From Acidimicrobiaceae bacterium (lineage in GTDB: Bacteria; Actinomycetota; Acidimicrobiia; Acidimicrobiales; RAAP-2), in the NCBI GenBank assembly GCA_027315315.1, contig DAHUYG010000039.1, positions 1 to 64,000 on the forward strand: a DNA stretch of 64,000 bases, written 5' to 3'. The position numbers were made by a program, and so were the translations under genes. Position 1 is the first letter of the stretch. Every line of letters starts with the position of its first letter. The notes below the pieces were generated by a model. That model did not search any database and was not told the DNA's origin. It saw nothing but the letters and a program-made list of their open reading frames with translations. This document shows positions 29,033 through 37,556 of the stretch, piece after piece.

Positions 29033-29854
29033 TCATCGTCCCGGGCCCGGCCCGGCCCGGCCCACCAGGCGCGCCGCGTGCAGCGCCGAGACCACATCGT
29101 GCACCCGCACCATCTGGACGCCCCGGGCCATCGCCCAGGTGCTCGACGCGATGGTGCCCTCGAGGCGCTCCTCGGCCGGGAGCGGCTCGCCGCCGGCGGC
29201 GCCGACGTGGCCGAGGAACGACGTGTTGGACGTCCCGACGAGCACCCGGGCCCCGATGCGCTCGGCCGCCTCGACCAGTTCGCCCACGTGAGCGAGGAGG
29301 GTGAGGTTGTGCGCGGCAGTCTTGGCGAACCCGATGCCCGGGTCGACCCACACCTCCCCCACCCCCGCCGAGCGCGCCCGGCGGGCCAGGTCGAGCACGT
29401 GGGCGTGCACCTCGGCCACGACGTCGTCGTAGTGCACCCGCGCCTGCATGTCGGCCGGCGTGCCCCGGGAGTGCATCGCCACCCACCCGGCCCCCGACTC
29501 GGCGGCGACCCCGGCGAGCGTCCCCGAGACGTCGTTCACGATCCCCGCACCGGCGGCGAGCGCGGCGCGGGCCACGGCCGGCTTGACCGTGTCGATCGAG
29601 ACCGGCCCGATCGACGCCCGCGCCTCGAGCACCGGGAGCACCCGGCGGAGCTCCTCGGCCTCCTCGACGGGCCGGGCGCCCGGCCGGCTCGACTCGCCGC
29701 CGACGTCGACCACGTCGGCCCCCTGCTCGAACATGGCCTGGCCCCGCACAATCGCGGCCTCGGCCGTCAGGTAGCGCCCACCGTCGAAGAACGAGTCGGG
29801 GGTCACGTTGAGCACCCCCATCACCAGGGGACGATCGACGCCCTCGCCCGTCAT
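29033..29854 (-). CDS. folP: dihydropteroate synthase
   Basis: A 273-residue TIM-barrel enzyme joining p-aminobenzoate to the pterin. GVLNVTPDSFFDGGRY, DVGGESSRPGARPV, SIDTVKP, IVNDVSG, DPGIGFAK and RVHDV are all present, so pterin-binding residues are kept. The loop that normally reads S-R-K-x-F reads S-N-T-S-F (209-213), so the conserved Arg and Lys are missing. A weaker or altered pABA site is possible. It lies between folE and the phosphatase-like gene. Confidence 0.92.
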   Translation of the reverse strand: MTGEGVDRPLVMGVLNVTPDSFFDGGRYLTAEAAIVRGQAMFEQGADVVDVGGESSRPGARPVEEAEELRRVLPVLEARASIGPVSIDTVKPAVARAALAAGAGIVNDVSGTLAGVAAESGAGWVAMHSRGTPADMQARVHYDDVVAEVHAHVLDLARRARSAGVGEVWVDPGIGFAKTAAHNLTLLAHVGELVEAAERIGARVLVGTSNTSFLGHVGAAGGEPLPAEERLEGTIASSTWAMARGVQMVRVHDVVSALHAARLVGRAGPGPGR

Positions 29855-29909
29855 CGCCTGGAAGCGTAGGCGAATGGTTCGGCCGCGGCGCCGGGTTCAG
29901 GCCGAATTC

Positions 29910-30479
29910 TCAGCGCCCGTGGACGAACTGCATGGCCTCGGCGCGCGTGGCCGGGTCCCGGCGGAACAGCCCCCGCACGGCCGAGGTCACCGTGAGGGTC
30001 CCGGGCTTCTTCACGCCGCGCATCGACATGCACAGGTGCTCGGCCTCCACCACCACGAGGACGCCCCGGGGGTCCAGTGCGCCCTCGATGGCGTCGGCGA
30101 TCTCGGTGGTCAGCCGCTCTTGGACCTGCAGGCGCCGGGCGTAGCCCTCGACCAGGCGGGCCAGCTTGGAGAGGCCGGTGATCCGCCCGTCGGCGCTCGG
30201 GATGTAGGCGACGTGGGCCCGCCCGATGAAGGGCACGAGGTGGTGCTCGCACAGCGAGGCGAAGGGGATGTCGCGCACCATCACCATCTCGTCGTGGCCA
30301 GCCTCGAAGGTGACCGTGAGGTGGCGCCCCGGGTCGTCGGCGAGGCCCGAGAAGAGCTCCTCGTACATTGCGGCGACCCTGGCCGGCGTTTTTGTGAGCC
30401 CGTCTCGCGAGGGGTCCTCGCCGATGGCCTCCAGAATCTCCGCGACCGCCTTCTCCACGCGCGCGATGTCGACCGCCAC
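29910..30479 (-). CDS. folE: GTP cyclohydrolase I
   Basis: A 189-residue enzyme making dihydroneopterin triphosphate, the entry to folate. Zinc ligands lie in [12 protein letters not shown] and [33 protein letters not shown] and TVTSAVRG are standard. GTG start. In many actinobacteria ftsH separates hpt and folE; here the gap to tilS/hprT is only 6 bases. Confidence 0.96.
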   Translation of the reverse strand: MAVDIARVEKAVAEILEAIGEDPSRDGLTKTPARVAAMYEELFSGLADDPGRHLTVTFEAGHDEMVMVRDIPFASLCEHHLVPFIGRAHVAYIPSADGRITGLSKLARLVEGYARRLQVQERLTTEIADAIEGALDPRGVLVVVEAEHLCMSMRGVKKPGTLTVTSAVRGLFRRDPATRAEAMQFVHGR

Positions 30480-30485
30480 GCCGCC

Positions 30486-31991
30486 TCAGCGCCCCTCGGG
30501 GGGCCGGTAGAGGTGGACGGCCCGGAGGTTGCGGTACCGCTCGTCGACGTCGAGCCCGTAGCCGACGACGAAGGCCGAGGGGATCTTGAACCCGACGTAG
30601 CGCAGGTCGAGGGGCACCCGCTGCTCGCCCTCCTTCACCAAGAGCGCGCACACCTCGAGGCTGGCCGGCCGGCGGGCCTGGAGATAGCGGCGCAGGTAGT
30701 TGAGCGTGAGCCCGCTGTCGATGATGTCCTCTACCACGAGCACGTGGCGGCCCTCGAGGTCGGCGTCGAGGTCCTTCACGATGCGCACGACGCCCGAGGT
30801 GCGCGTGGCGCTCCCATAGGAGGACACCGCCATGAAGTCGACGTCGACGGGGAGGTCGATGGCGCGGGCCAGATCGCTCATGAAGATCATGGCGCCCTTC
30901 AGGACCCCGACGAGCAGCGGCGCGTCCTGCGCGTAGTCGGCGGTGATGGCGGCGCCCAGCTCGGCCACCCGTTCGGCCAGGGCCTCGGCGGTGACCACCG
31001 GCTCGCCGACCTCGGCGAGGCCCCAGCGCGGCACCGACGAAGCGGCACGCTCCGTCTTCACCGGCGGAACCTTACCGGAACGCCCCTCGAGGGCCAGGCG
31101 GCGCTCCGAGCGGCGGACGCGGCGGCCCCCGGCGAGCTCGGTCGCGACGCGCGCCCCCGACGCCACCTCGAGCACGCGGGCCACCTCGGCGGCGCTCGGC
31201 GGGTGTCCCCCCGGCGACCCGGGGCTGGCGAGCCACTGGCGGACGGCGCGGCGCGCGAGGGCCAGCGGGGCCGCGCTGAGCGCCCTCGCGTCGGTCGGAT
31301 CCGGCACCGCGCCGGGGACGAGCGCCCCGAGGAGCTCCGACTCGTCGCGCAGGAGCTCGGCCTGGCGCGCCAGCACCGGCACGACGTCGCGACGGGCGAT
31401 CGCCGCACAGAGCGGCAGCAGCTCGTGGCGGACGCGGTTGCGGAGGTGACGGGGGTCGTCGTTGGAGGGGTCCCGGACCGGGTCGAACCCCATGGCGGCG
31501 CACAGCTCCTCGGTCTCGCGCCGGCGCAGCCCGAGCATCGGGTGCCGGGAGCCCGGCGCCATCCCCGAGAGCCCGTCGAGTCCGGCGCCGCGCAGCAGGT
31601 TGCACAGCACCGTCTCGGCCTGGTCGTCCATCGTGTGGCCGGTGGCAACGTCCGCCGGCAGGAGCGCGTAGCGCGCCGCCCGGGCCCTCGCCTCGAGGTT
31701 CGGGCCGTCGCCGAGCGAGGCCGACTCAGCCCGGAAGGACGCGCCTAGGCGTTCGGCGGCCGAGCGGACCACGTCGGCCTCGGCGTGCGAGCCGGGGCGC
31801 AGCCCGTGATCGACATGGATCGCCGTCACGGCGCATCCGGCCGCCACCGCCAGGGCGAGGAGGGCGAGAGAGTCCGGGCCCCCCGACACCGCGCACGCGA
31901 GCGGGACGCCGGGGGCGGGGAAGGTGCAGCGGGCGAGGAGCCCGGGAACCGAGCCGGGCCAGTCGCCGGGCCCGGCCGGGCCGGGGCTCAC
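30486..31991 (-). CDS. tilS/hprT: fused tRNA(Ile)-lysidine synthetase / hypoxanthine phosphoribosyltransferase
   Basis: One open frame of 501 residues with two enzymes. Residues 1-305 are TilS: the PP-loop is CAVSGGPDS (34-41), then GHTMDDQAETVL and RDPSNDDPRHLRNRVRHELLP split over two motifs. Residues about 325-501 are HPRT: the PRPP loop is VLVVEDIIDSGLTL (417-430), with GVLKGAMIFMSDLA before it. TilS modifies the tRNA-Ile wobble base; HPRT salvages purines. No stop lies between them. An internal GTG (31061, residue 311) might also give free HPRT. The GTG start overlaps the zincin stop. Confidence 0.92.
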   Translation of the reverse strand: MSPGPAGPGDWPGSVPGLLARCTFPAPGVPLACAVSGGPDSLALLALAVAAGCAVTAIHVDHGLRPGSHAEADVVRSAAERLGASFRAESASLGDGPNLEARARAARYALLPADVATGHTMDDQAETVLCNLLRGAGLDGLSGMAPGSRHPMLGLRRRETEELCAAMGFDPVRDPSNDDPRHLRNRVRHELLPLCAAIARRDVVPVLARQAELLRDESELLGALVPGAVPDPTDARALSAAPLALARRAVRQWLASPGSPGGHPPSAAEVARVLEVASGARVATELAGGRRVRRSERRLALEGRSGKVPPVKTERAASSVPRWGLAEVGEPVVTAEALAERVAELGAAITADYAQDAPLLVGVLKGAMIFMSDLARAIDLPVDVDFMAVSSYGSATRTSGVVRIVKDLDADLEGRHVLVVEDIIDSGLTLNYLRRYLQARRPASLEVCALLVKEGEQRVPLDLRYVGFKIPSAFVVGYGLDVDERYRNLRAVHLYRPPEGR

Positions 31992-33118
31992 CCCGCCAGA
32001 GCGGGGGGCGAGACCCTGCGGACCCACGCCGCCGGGTCCCTGATCTCGGCGAGCGAGGGCAGCCACTCGGGTCCCTGCCACACCCGGTCGAACAGCCGGC
32101 GGCCGCCCGCCTCCTCGACCGAGCGCACGAACTTCTCGCCCTCGGCGTACTGGCGGAACTTGGCCTCGAGCCCGAGGATCTGCTGGAGGAGCCGGGCGGC
32201 GCCCTTGGCCTGCTCCCGGCGCTGCTGGAGCACCGCGCTGAAGTGGGCGGCCCCCGGGACCGCCTCGGCCCCGGCCCGGTCCATGGTCACGTCGCCGTGG
32301 CCCTCGAGCAGGCTCATGAGGGCCTGGATCCGCTGGAGCGCCTCGAGCTGCTCGTCGGTCGCGACGAGCCCGATCACCCCGGTGTCGCGCAGCGGGCTGC
32401 GCCCGGCCCGGATCTCCTGGGCCGCCCGGCGCACTGCCTCGAGCATCTGGCGGGGGTCCGAGCCGAAGGGCTCGAGGCCGCCCTGCACGAGGGAGAGGAA
32501 GTAGGAGCGCAGCCACGGCACCGCCATGAACTGCGCCCGGTGGGTGACCTCGTGGAGGGCGAGCCACAGGCGGAACTCGGAAGGCTCGAAGCCGTGGCGG
32601 GCCTCGATCGCCGCCACGTTGGGCCCGACGTAGTACACGACGTCCTGGTGCTCCTCGTCGACGCCGTCGGTCAGGAGCAGGTCGTACTGGCCGAGCACCC
32701 TCGTCGACATCCACGCCAGGACGAGGGCCAGCTGGGCCCCGTTCATCGAGCGCGAGGCCCCGGCCAGGTGCCGGGAGAGCCCGGGGGCGACCCCCGAGAG
32801 CGGCGAGGCCGGCTTGCGCTCGGCCAGCTTGGACAGCGTGGGGCCGAGCAGGCGCTGGAACGAGGCGACGTTCGCGCTCACCCAGTCGGCCCGGTCGATG
32901 ACCCGGCCGCGCGCCTTGGTGGGGACGACGAGGCCGGTGGCCACACCGACCAGGGACTCGGCCCGCTCGGTCATCTCGTCGAAGTCGCGCTGCATGGCCG
33001 CCGGGCGGTACGAGGCGGGGGTCGCCGTGCGACCGGCCGCCCACCGGGCGACCCGATCGGCGATGGCCCAGTCGACGACGGGCGGCTGCTCGGCGCGCTC
33101 GCCTTGGTCGTCGCTCAC
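31988..33118 (-). CDS. zincin-like metalloprotease family protein (DUF2342 type)
   Basis: A 376-residue protein with a zinc-binding HExxH motif (LALHEVTHRAQF, near residue 175) and a second conserved block SLLEGHGDVTMDRAG that can supply the third ligand. Homologues lie beside tilS in mycobacteria and have been annotated as coenzyme F420 biosynthesis-associated, without proof. The GTG at 33118 comes 25 bases past rsrA. It has no signal peptide, so it is likely cytoplasmic. Substrate unknown. Confidence 0.87.
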   Translation of the reverse strand: MSDDQGERAEQPPVVDWAIADRVARWAAGRTATPASYRPAAMQRDFDEMTERAESLVGVATGLVVPTKARGRVIDRADWVSANVASFQRLLGPTLSKLAERKPASPLSGVAPGLSRHLAGASRSMNGAQLALVLAWMSTRVLGQYDLLLTDGVDEEHQDVVYYVGPNVAAIEARHGFEPSEFRLWLALHEVTHRAQFMAVPWLRSYFLSLVQGGLEPFGSDPRQMLEAVRRAAQEIRAGRSPLRDTGVIGLVATDEQLEALQRIQALMSLLEGHGDVTMDRAGAEAVPGAAHFSAVLQQRREQAKGAARLLQQILGLEAKFRQYAEGEKFVRSVEEAGGRRLFDRVWQGPEWLPSLAEIRDPAAWVRRVSPPALAG

Positions 33119-33143
33119 GCCGGCCGGCCCGGGCGCGGGCCCC

Positions 33144-33437
33144 TCACGCGTCGCCCACCCGCTCGGCCTCGATGAGATCGGCGATCTTCTGGCGGAGCGA
33201 ATCGGGCACGTGGTCCTTGCAACGGTCGGCGATGACCCGGCGCAGCTCGGTCTCGAAGCCAGCCGCGCCGGCGCACGGACCGCAGTAGTCGAGGTGGTCG
33301 GCGATCTGGGTCCGGCGCTCGTCGGTGAGCTCGCCGTCGAGGTAGTGGTAGAGCTGGTGGATCGCCGAGCCACAGTCGACCTGTGCCGCCCCGAAGAGGG
33401 GATCGTGCGAATCCATCCGATCGTGACCTTCGCTCAT
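33144..33437 (-). CDS. rsrA: zinc-containing anti-sigma factor, RsrA type
   Basis: A 97-residue ZAS-family protein. The redox-zinc motif is HLDYCGPC (His48, Cys52, Cys55), with an upstream Cys22 in QVDCGSAIH. In Streptomyces RsrA, disulfide formation between such cysteines frees SigR under thiol stress. The ATG overlaps the sigma-factor stop as ATGA, fixing start and partner. The pair implies a mycothiol-type thiol-stress circuit. Confidence 0.92.
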   Translation of the reverse strand: MSEGHDRMDSHDPLFGAAQVDCGSAIHQLYHYLDGELTDERRTQIADHLDYCGPCAGAAGFETELRRVIADRCKDHVPDSLRQKIADLIEAERVGDA

Positions 33438-34012
33438 TCGGACCGCCCCGGTGCGGAACTCACCAAGCCCCGTGACTCGGCGAAGTCGTGCAACGCCTTC
33501 TGCAGGGCCCTTCTTCCCCGGTGGATCCGGCTCATCACCGTGCCGATGGGCACGTCGGTGATCTCGGCGATCTCCTTGTAGGAGAACCCCTCGACGTCGG
33601 CCAGGAGGACGGCGATCCGGAAGGCGTCGGGCAGCGACTCGATCGCCGACTTCACCTCGTCGTCGGTGAAGCTGGCGAGAGCCTCCTCCTCGGCGCTCCG
33701 GCTCGAGGCGCCGTTGGCCGGCGACAGGCGCTTGTAGAGGTAGAGGTCCTCCACGTCCTCGACGTCGGCGACCTCGGGCCGGCGCTTCGCCGCCCGGTAC
33801 GAGTTGATGTAGGTATTGGTGAGGATGCGGTACAGCCACGCCCGCAGGTTCGTCCCCTCGGTGAAGCCCCCGAACCCCCGATAGGCGCGCAGGTAGGTCT
33901 CCTGGACGAGGTCCTCGGCGTCGCTCGGATTGCGCGTCATGCGCAGCGCCGCGCTGTACAGCGCCGGCATGTGCTCCATGGCGAGCTCGGTGAAACGAGC
34001 CTGATCGGCCAT
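33434..34012 (-). CDS. sigR: ECF sigma factor, SigR/SigH type
   Basis: A 192-residue ECF sigma factor. Region 2 spans about residues 12-80, with [17 protein letters not shown] and [18 protein letters not shown]. Region 4 has [17 protein letters not shown] and [18 protein letters not shown]. The length, the short linker and the coupled RsrA support SigR/SigH. Typical targets are thioredoxin, mycothiol and protein-quality-control genes. I found no GGAAT/GTT autoregulatory promoter directly upstream. Confidence 0.93.
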   Translation of the reverse strand: MADQARFTELAMEHMPALYSAALRMTRNPSDAEDLVQETYLRAYRGFGGFTEGTNLRAWLYRILTNTYINSYRAAKRRPEVADVEDVEDLYLYKRLSPANGASSRSAEEEALASFTDDEVKSAIESLPDAFRIAVLLADVEGFSYKEIAEITDVPIGTVMSRIHRGRRALQKALHDFAESRGLVSSAPGRSE

Positions 34013-34079
34013 GGGGTCACGATAGCCAGCCCTAACCGGGCGCCGGCCCCGGGGGTCGCTCCACTAACGTGACCGCCGG

Positions 34080-34925
34080 ATGACCCCATCGGAATCCCGT
34101 GTCAGCGGCGGCCCCCACGGTCCCACCGGCCTGGTCGAACGGGACGGGGCCGACGTCGCCACCTGGGGCATCTTCGAGGGTCGGGGGCTCGAGGCGGTGG
34201 TCACGACCCGGGACGGCGGCGTCTCGGAGGGGCCGTTCGCCTCGCTCAACCTGGCGCTCCACGTGGGCGACGAACCCGACCGGGTGCTCGAGAACCGGAG
34301 GCGCGCCCTCTCGCTCCTCGGGGCCGGGCTCGAGGAACTGATCGTCGCCGAGCAGGTCCACGGAGCCCACGTCTCGGTGGTCGGGGCGGCGGAGCGCTCA
34401 CGCGGGGCGCGCTCGACGGCCGACGCGATCGGGGCGACCGACGCGCTCGTCACGAGCGAGGGGGGCGTCGTCGTCTCGATCCTGGTCGCCGACTGCGCTC
34501 CGGTCGCGCTCTTCGACCCCGCATCGCGGGTCCTTGGCTGCGCGCACGCGGGATGGCGCGGCGCGACGGGGGGCGTCATCGAGGCGACGATCGGCGCGAT
34601 GGCCGCGCTCGGGGCCCGGCCGGGCCGCGTGCTCGCCGGCATCGGCCCCTGCGTCGGCGAGCACGCCTACGAGGTCGGGGGCGAGGTCCTGGACGCGGCC
34701 CGACGCCATCTCGGTGCCGCGGGGCCCTGGGCGAGGCCGGGGCGCGCCGGGCACTTTTGGTTCGACCTCGCCGGGTATCTCGAGGTCCTCCTCCAGCGCG
34801 CCGGGGTCGCGGCCGGGCACATCGAACGCTCGGCACTCGAGACCGGCCCGCCCGGGCCGTTCTTCAGCGCGCGGGCCGAGGGAACCTGCGGCCGTTTCGG
34901 ACTGCTGGCCCGGATCGAACCGTGA
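34080..34925 (+). CDS. pgeF: peptidoglycan editing factor PgeF / YfiH-YlmD family
   Basis: A 281-residue member of the multicopper-oxidase-like laccase (YfiH) family. VAEQVHGAHV, VADCAPVALFD and CAHAGWRGATGG hold the His/Cys zinc ligands. GIGPCVGEHAYEVG and the C-terminal GTCGRFGLLARI complete the pattern. E. coli PgeF cleaves wrongly made UDP-MurNAc-L-Ser; other members act on purine nucleosides. The stop overlaps murL as GTGA. That neighbourhood favours the cell-wall editing role. Confidence 0.9.
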   Translation: MTPSESRVSGGPHGPTGLVERDGADVATWGIFEGRGLEAVVTTRDGGVSEGPFASLNLALHVGDEPDRVLENRRRALSLLGAGLEELIVAEQVHGAHVSVVGAAERSRGARSTADAIGATDALVTSEGGVVVSILVADCAPVALFDPASRVLGCAHAGWRGATGGVIEATIGAMAALGARPGRVLAGIGPCVGEHAYEVGGEVLDAARRHLGAAGPWARPGRAGHFWFDLAGYLEVLLQRAGVAAGHIERSALETGPPGPFFSARAEGTCGRFGLLARIEP

Positions 34926-36238
34926 GCGGGCCGTCCTTCCGCTACGCCGGCCACGAGCTCGACGCGTCCGACGGCGTGCTCAGGTGCCGCTACGCGCTCG
35001 GCGACCGGTCCTTCGCCGAGGTCCTCGAGCTCGGTGAGGGCGACTGGGACACCCCCGCCGCTATCGAGGCGGCCCGGCTCGTCTACCTGCTGGCCGCCGT
35101 CTCGTACTACAAGACGGCGGCGCCCCGTCGCGTCGAGCTCGACGTCGCGCTGCGCCCGGCCGAGCGCGACGCGCTCGTTGAGCACTACGTGCGCGGCCTC
35201 GGCGAGTTCGCCCACCACAACGGCATCGACCTCGGACGCGTCGAGTTCGCAGCGGAGACCCGCGACGCGCCCGGCGCCGACTACGTGCCGCGCACCGCCG
35301 CCCCGCTCGTCCCCTTCGGCGGGGGCATCGACTCGATCGTGACCGTCGAGTCGCTCAAGGGGCGCCACCCGGGCGCGACCCTCTTCGTGGTCGAGCCCCA
35401 CACCGAGCCCTTCGCCGCGATCGAGGGCGTCGTCCCCATCACCGGGCTCCCCGTCGCCCGGGTGCGCCGGAGCATCGACCCCCAGCTCTTCGAGGACCCC
35501 GCGATCTCGGGCTTCTTGCAGGGCCACGTGCCGGTGACCGGGATCATCACCGCGCTCGCCACCCTCGTCGCGATCGGGCGGGGCCTCGACGCGGTGGTGA
35601 TGTCCAACGAGTGGTCGGCGTCCGTCGGCAACCTGGTGGTCGGGGGTCGGGTCGTCAATCACCAGTACTCGAAGAGCCAGGACTTCGAGGAGCGCTTCGC
35701 CCGGATGGTGCGCGACGCCTTGGGCGACCGCATCCGCGTCTTCTCCTTTCTCCGCCCCTACAGCGAGCTGTGGGTGGCCGAGCGGTTCGCGCGCATGGGC
35801 GAGTACCACCGGGCCTTCCGCAGCTGCAACCGCGCGTTCCCGATCGACCCCGCCAGGCGCCTCGAGCACTGGTGCGGCGAGTGCGACAAGTGCTGCTTCA
35901 TCGACCTGGTGCTCGCCCCGTTCATGGCCCGGGTCGAGCTCGAGGCGGTGTTCGCCGGGCGCGAGCCGCTGGCTCGGCCCGAGCTCGCCGACCGCTTCGA
36001 GCGCCTGGTCGGCCTCTCGCCGGACCCGAAGCCCTTCGAGTGCGTGGGTGAGGTCGGCGAGTGCCGGGCCGCCGCCGCGCTCGGCGCGGTGCGCGGCGAC
36101 CGAAACGAGACGGCCCTGCTCCAGGCGCTGGCCGCCCGGCTGCCGGCCGTCTCCCCGGCCGAGGTCGCCATGCTCCTCGCACCCCATCGCCCGAACGACG
36201 TCCCCGATGACTACGCGACCGAGGATCAGCTGGTCTGA
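34922..36238 (+). CDS. murL: MurL-type UDP-MurNAc-L-Ala-L-Glu epimerase
   Basis: A 438-residue protein. An N-terminal domain is followed by the PP-loop-like PFGGGIDSIVTVE (131-143), then MSNEWSASVGN (228-238), NHQYSKSQDFEERFARMV and a Cys cluster WCGECDKCC (317-325). These fit the MurL family, which in Xanthomonas epimerises the terminal L-Glu of UDP-MurNAc-L-Ala-L-Glu to D-Glu in an ATP-dependent reaction. The GTG start is set by the GTGA overlap with pgeF. The following murD-type gene is the expected partner. Assignment rests on motif memory and context. Confidence 0.85.
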   Translation: MSGPSFRYAGHELDASDGVLRCRYALGDRSFAEVLELGEGDWDTPAAIEAARLVYLLAAVSYYKTAAPRRVELDVALRPAERDALVEHYVRGLGEFAHHNGIDLGRVEFAAETRDAPGADYVPRTAAPLVPFGGGIDSIVTVESLKGRHPGATLFVVEPHTEPFAAIEGVVPITGLPVARVRRSIDPQLFEDPAISGFLQGHVPVTGIITALATLVAIGRGLDAVVMSNEWSASVGNLVVGGRVVNHQYSKSQDFEERFARMVRDALGDRIRVFSFLRPYSELWVAERFARMGEYHRAFRSCNRAFPIDPARRLEHWCGECDKCCFIDLVLAPFMARVELEAVFAGREPLARPELADRFERLVGLSPDPKPFECVGEVGECRAAAALGAVRGDRNETALLQALAARLPAVSPAEVAMLLAPHRPNDVPDDYATEDQLV

Positions 36239-37556
36239 CCTCGCCGGGGCCACCGTCGGCGTGTGGGGCCTCGGCGTCGAAGGCGGGGCCAACCTGCGCA
36301 AGCTGCGCTCCCTCGGGGTAACCCCGGTCATCGCCGACGACCACCCGACCGTCGAGGACATAGACGGCATCCCGGTCCGCCCGACGGCGGCCGGGGGCTG
36401 GGACGCGCTCCAAGCGTGCGAGGTCGTGGTGAAGACGCCGGGCATCAGCCGCTACCGGCCCGAGGTCGTCGCGCTGGAGGACCACGGCGTGGCGGTCGTG
36501 GGCGGGCTCGGCCTCTGGCTGGAGGAGACCGACCGCACCAGGGTCGTCTGCGTCACGGGGACCAAGGGCAAGAGCACGACGACCTCGGTCCTCGGACACC
36601 TCCTCTCGGGTCTCGGGCGCCCCTGCCTCGTCGCGGGGAACATCGGCCGGCTCCCCTACGACCCCGAGGTGCCCGGCGGGCACGAGTTCACCGCGCTCGA
36701 GATCTCGAGCTTCCAGGCCACCGACCTCGCTTGCGCGCCACCGGTCGTCGCGCTGACCTCGCTACACCCCGACCACCTGGACTGGCACGGGAGCGTCGAG
36801 CGCTACTACGCCGACAAGCTCTCCATCTGCTCGCGGCCCGGCGCCGACCTCACCATTGCGAACGGGGAGAGCGCCGAGCTGCGCGCCGAGGCCCGGTGGC
36901 TGGGCGAACGCATCGAGTGGGTCGAGGACGGGCCCGCACCCTGGGCGGCGCCCCTCGGGCTGCCCGGGCGGCACAACCGGCTGAACGCACGGGTCGCCCG
37001 GGCCTGCATGGTGGCGCTCGGGATCGAGGAGGCCGACGACGAGGACGCGCTCGGTGCCGCGGCGCGAGGGTTCGTCGCGCTCGACAGCCGCCTGAGCGAG
37101 ATCGGATCGGTCGGCGGGGTGAGCTTCGTCGACGACAGCCTCTCGACGAACGCGCTCGCCACCATGGCGGCGCTCGACGCCTTCGCCGGCCGAGCGGTCG
37201 CCCTCATCGTGGGCGGCGCCGACCGGGGCATCGACTACGGACCCCTCGCCCGCCAGTTGGCCCGCCGCGCCGAGCCCACCTTGATCGTCACCCTGCCGGC
37301 CAACGGCCCGCGGATCCACCGGGCCATCGACGAGGCGAGGGGCACCGGGGGCGGCGGCGAGGTGCGCGACACGGGCGACCTCGACGCGGCCGTCGAGCTC
37401 GCCCTGCGCTGGGCGGCGCCCGGCAGCGTCGTGCTGCTCTCACCGGCCGCCGCCAGCTTCGGGCAGTTCAAGGACTACAAGGAGCGGGCCCGGGCGTTCC
37501 GGCGGGCCATGGAGGCGCACCGGCCCGACGACGACGAGGGGTCAGCCGCCGAGTAG
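36207..37556 (+). CDS. murD2: MurD2-type UDP-MurNAc-L-Ala-L-glutamate ligase
   Basis: A 449-residue Mur ligase. The N-terminal Rossmann part has VGVWGLGVEGGANLRKL. The central ATP site is VCVTGTKGKSTTTSVLGHL, with HPDHLDWHGSVERYYADK. The C-terminal domain has DDSLSTNALATMAAL and ALIVGGADRGIDYG. It is MurD-like, but beside murL it probably adds L-Glu rather than D-Glu. The ATG at 36207 overlaps murL by 32 bases. Its stop overlaps a convergent gene by 15 bases. Confidence 0.86.
   Translation: MTTRPRISWSDLAGATVGVWGLGVEGGANLRKLRSLGVTPVIADDHPTVEDIDGIPVRPTAAGGWDALQACEVVVKTPGISRYRPEVVALEDHGVAVVGGLGLWLEETDRTRVVCVTGTKGKSTTTSVLGHLLSGLGRPCLVAGNIGRLPYDPEVPGGHEFTALEISSFQATDLACAPPVVALTSLHPDHLDWHGSVERYYADKLSICSRPGADLTIANGESAELRAEARWLGERIEWVEDGPAPWAAPLGLPGRHNRLNARVARACMVALGIEEADDEDALGAAARGFVALDSRLSEIGSVGGVSFVDDSLSTNALATMAALDAFAGRAVALIVGGADRGIDYGPLARQLARRAEPTLIVTLPANGPRIHRAIDEARGTGGGGEVRDTGDLDAAVELALRWAAPGSVVLLSPAAASFGQFKDYKERARAFRRAMEAHRPDDDEGSAAE

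Noticed and set aside
33438-34080. SigR-type autoregulatory promoter (GGAAT-N18-GTT) upstream of sigR
   Set aside because: No such pair with correct spacing was found on the minus strand between sigR and pgeF.
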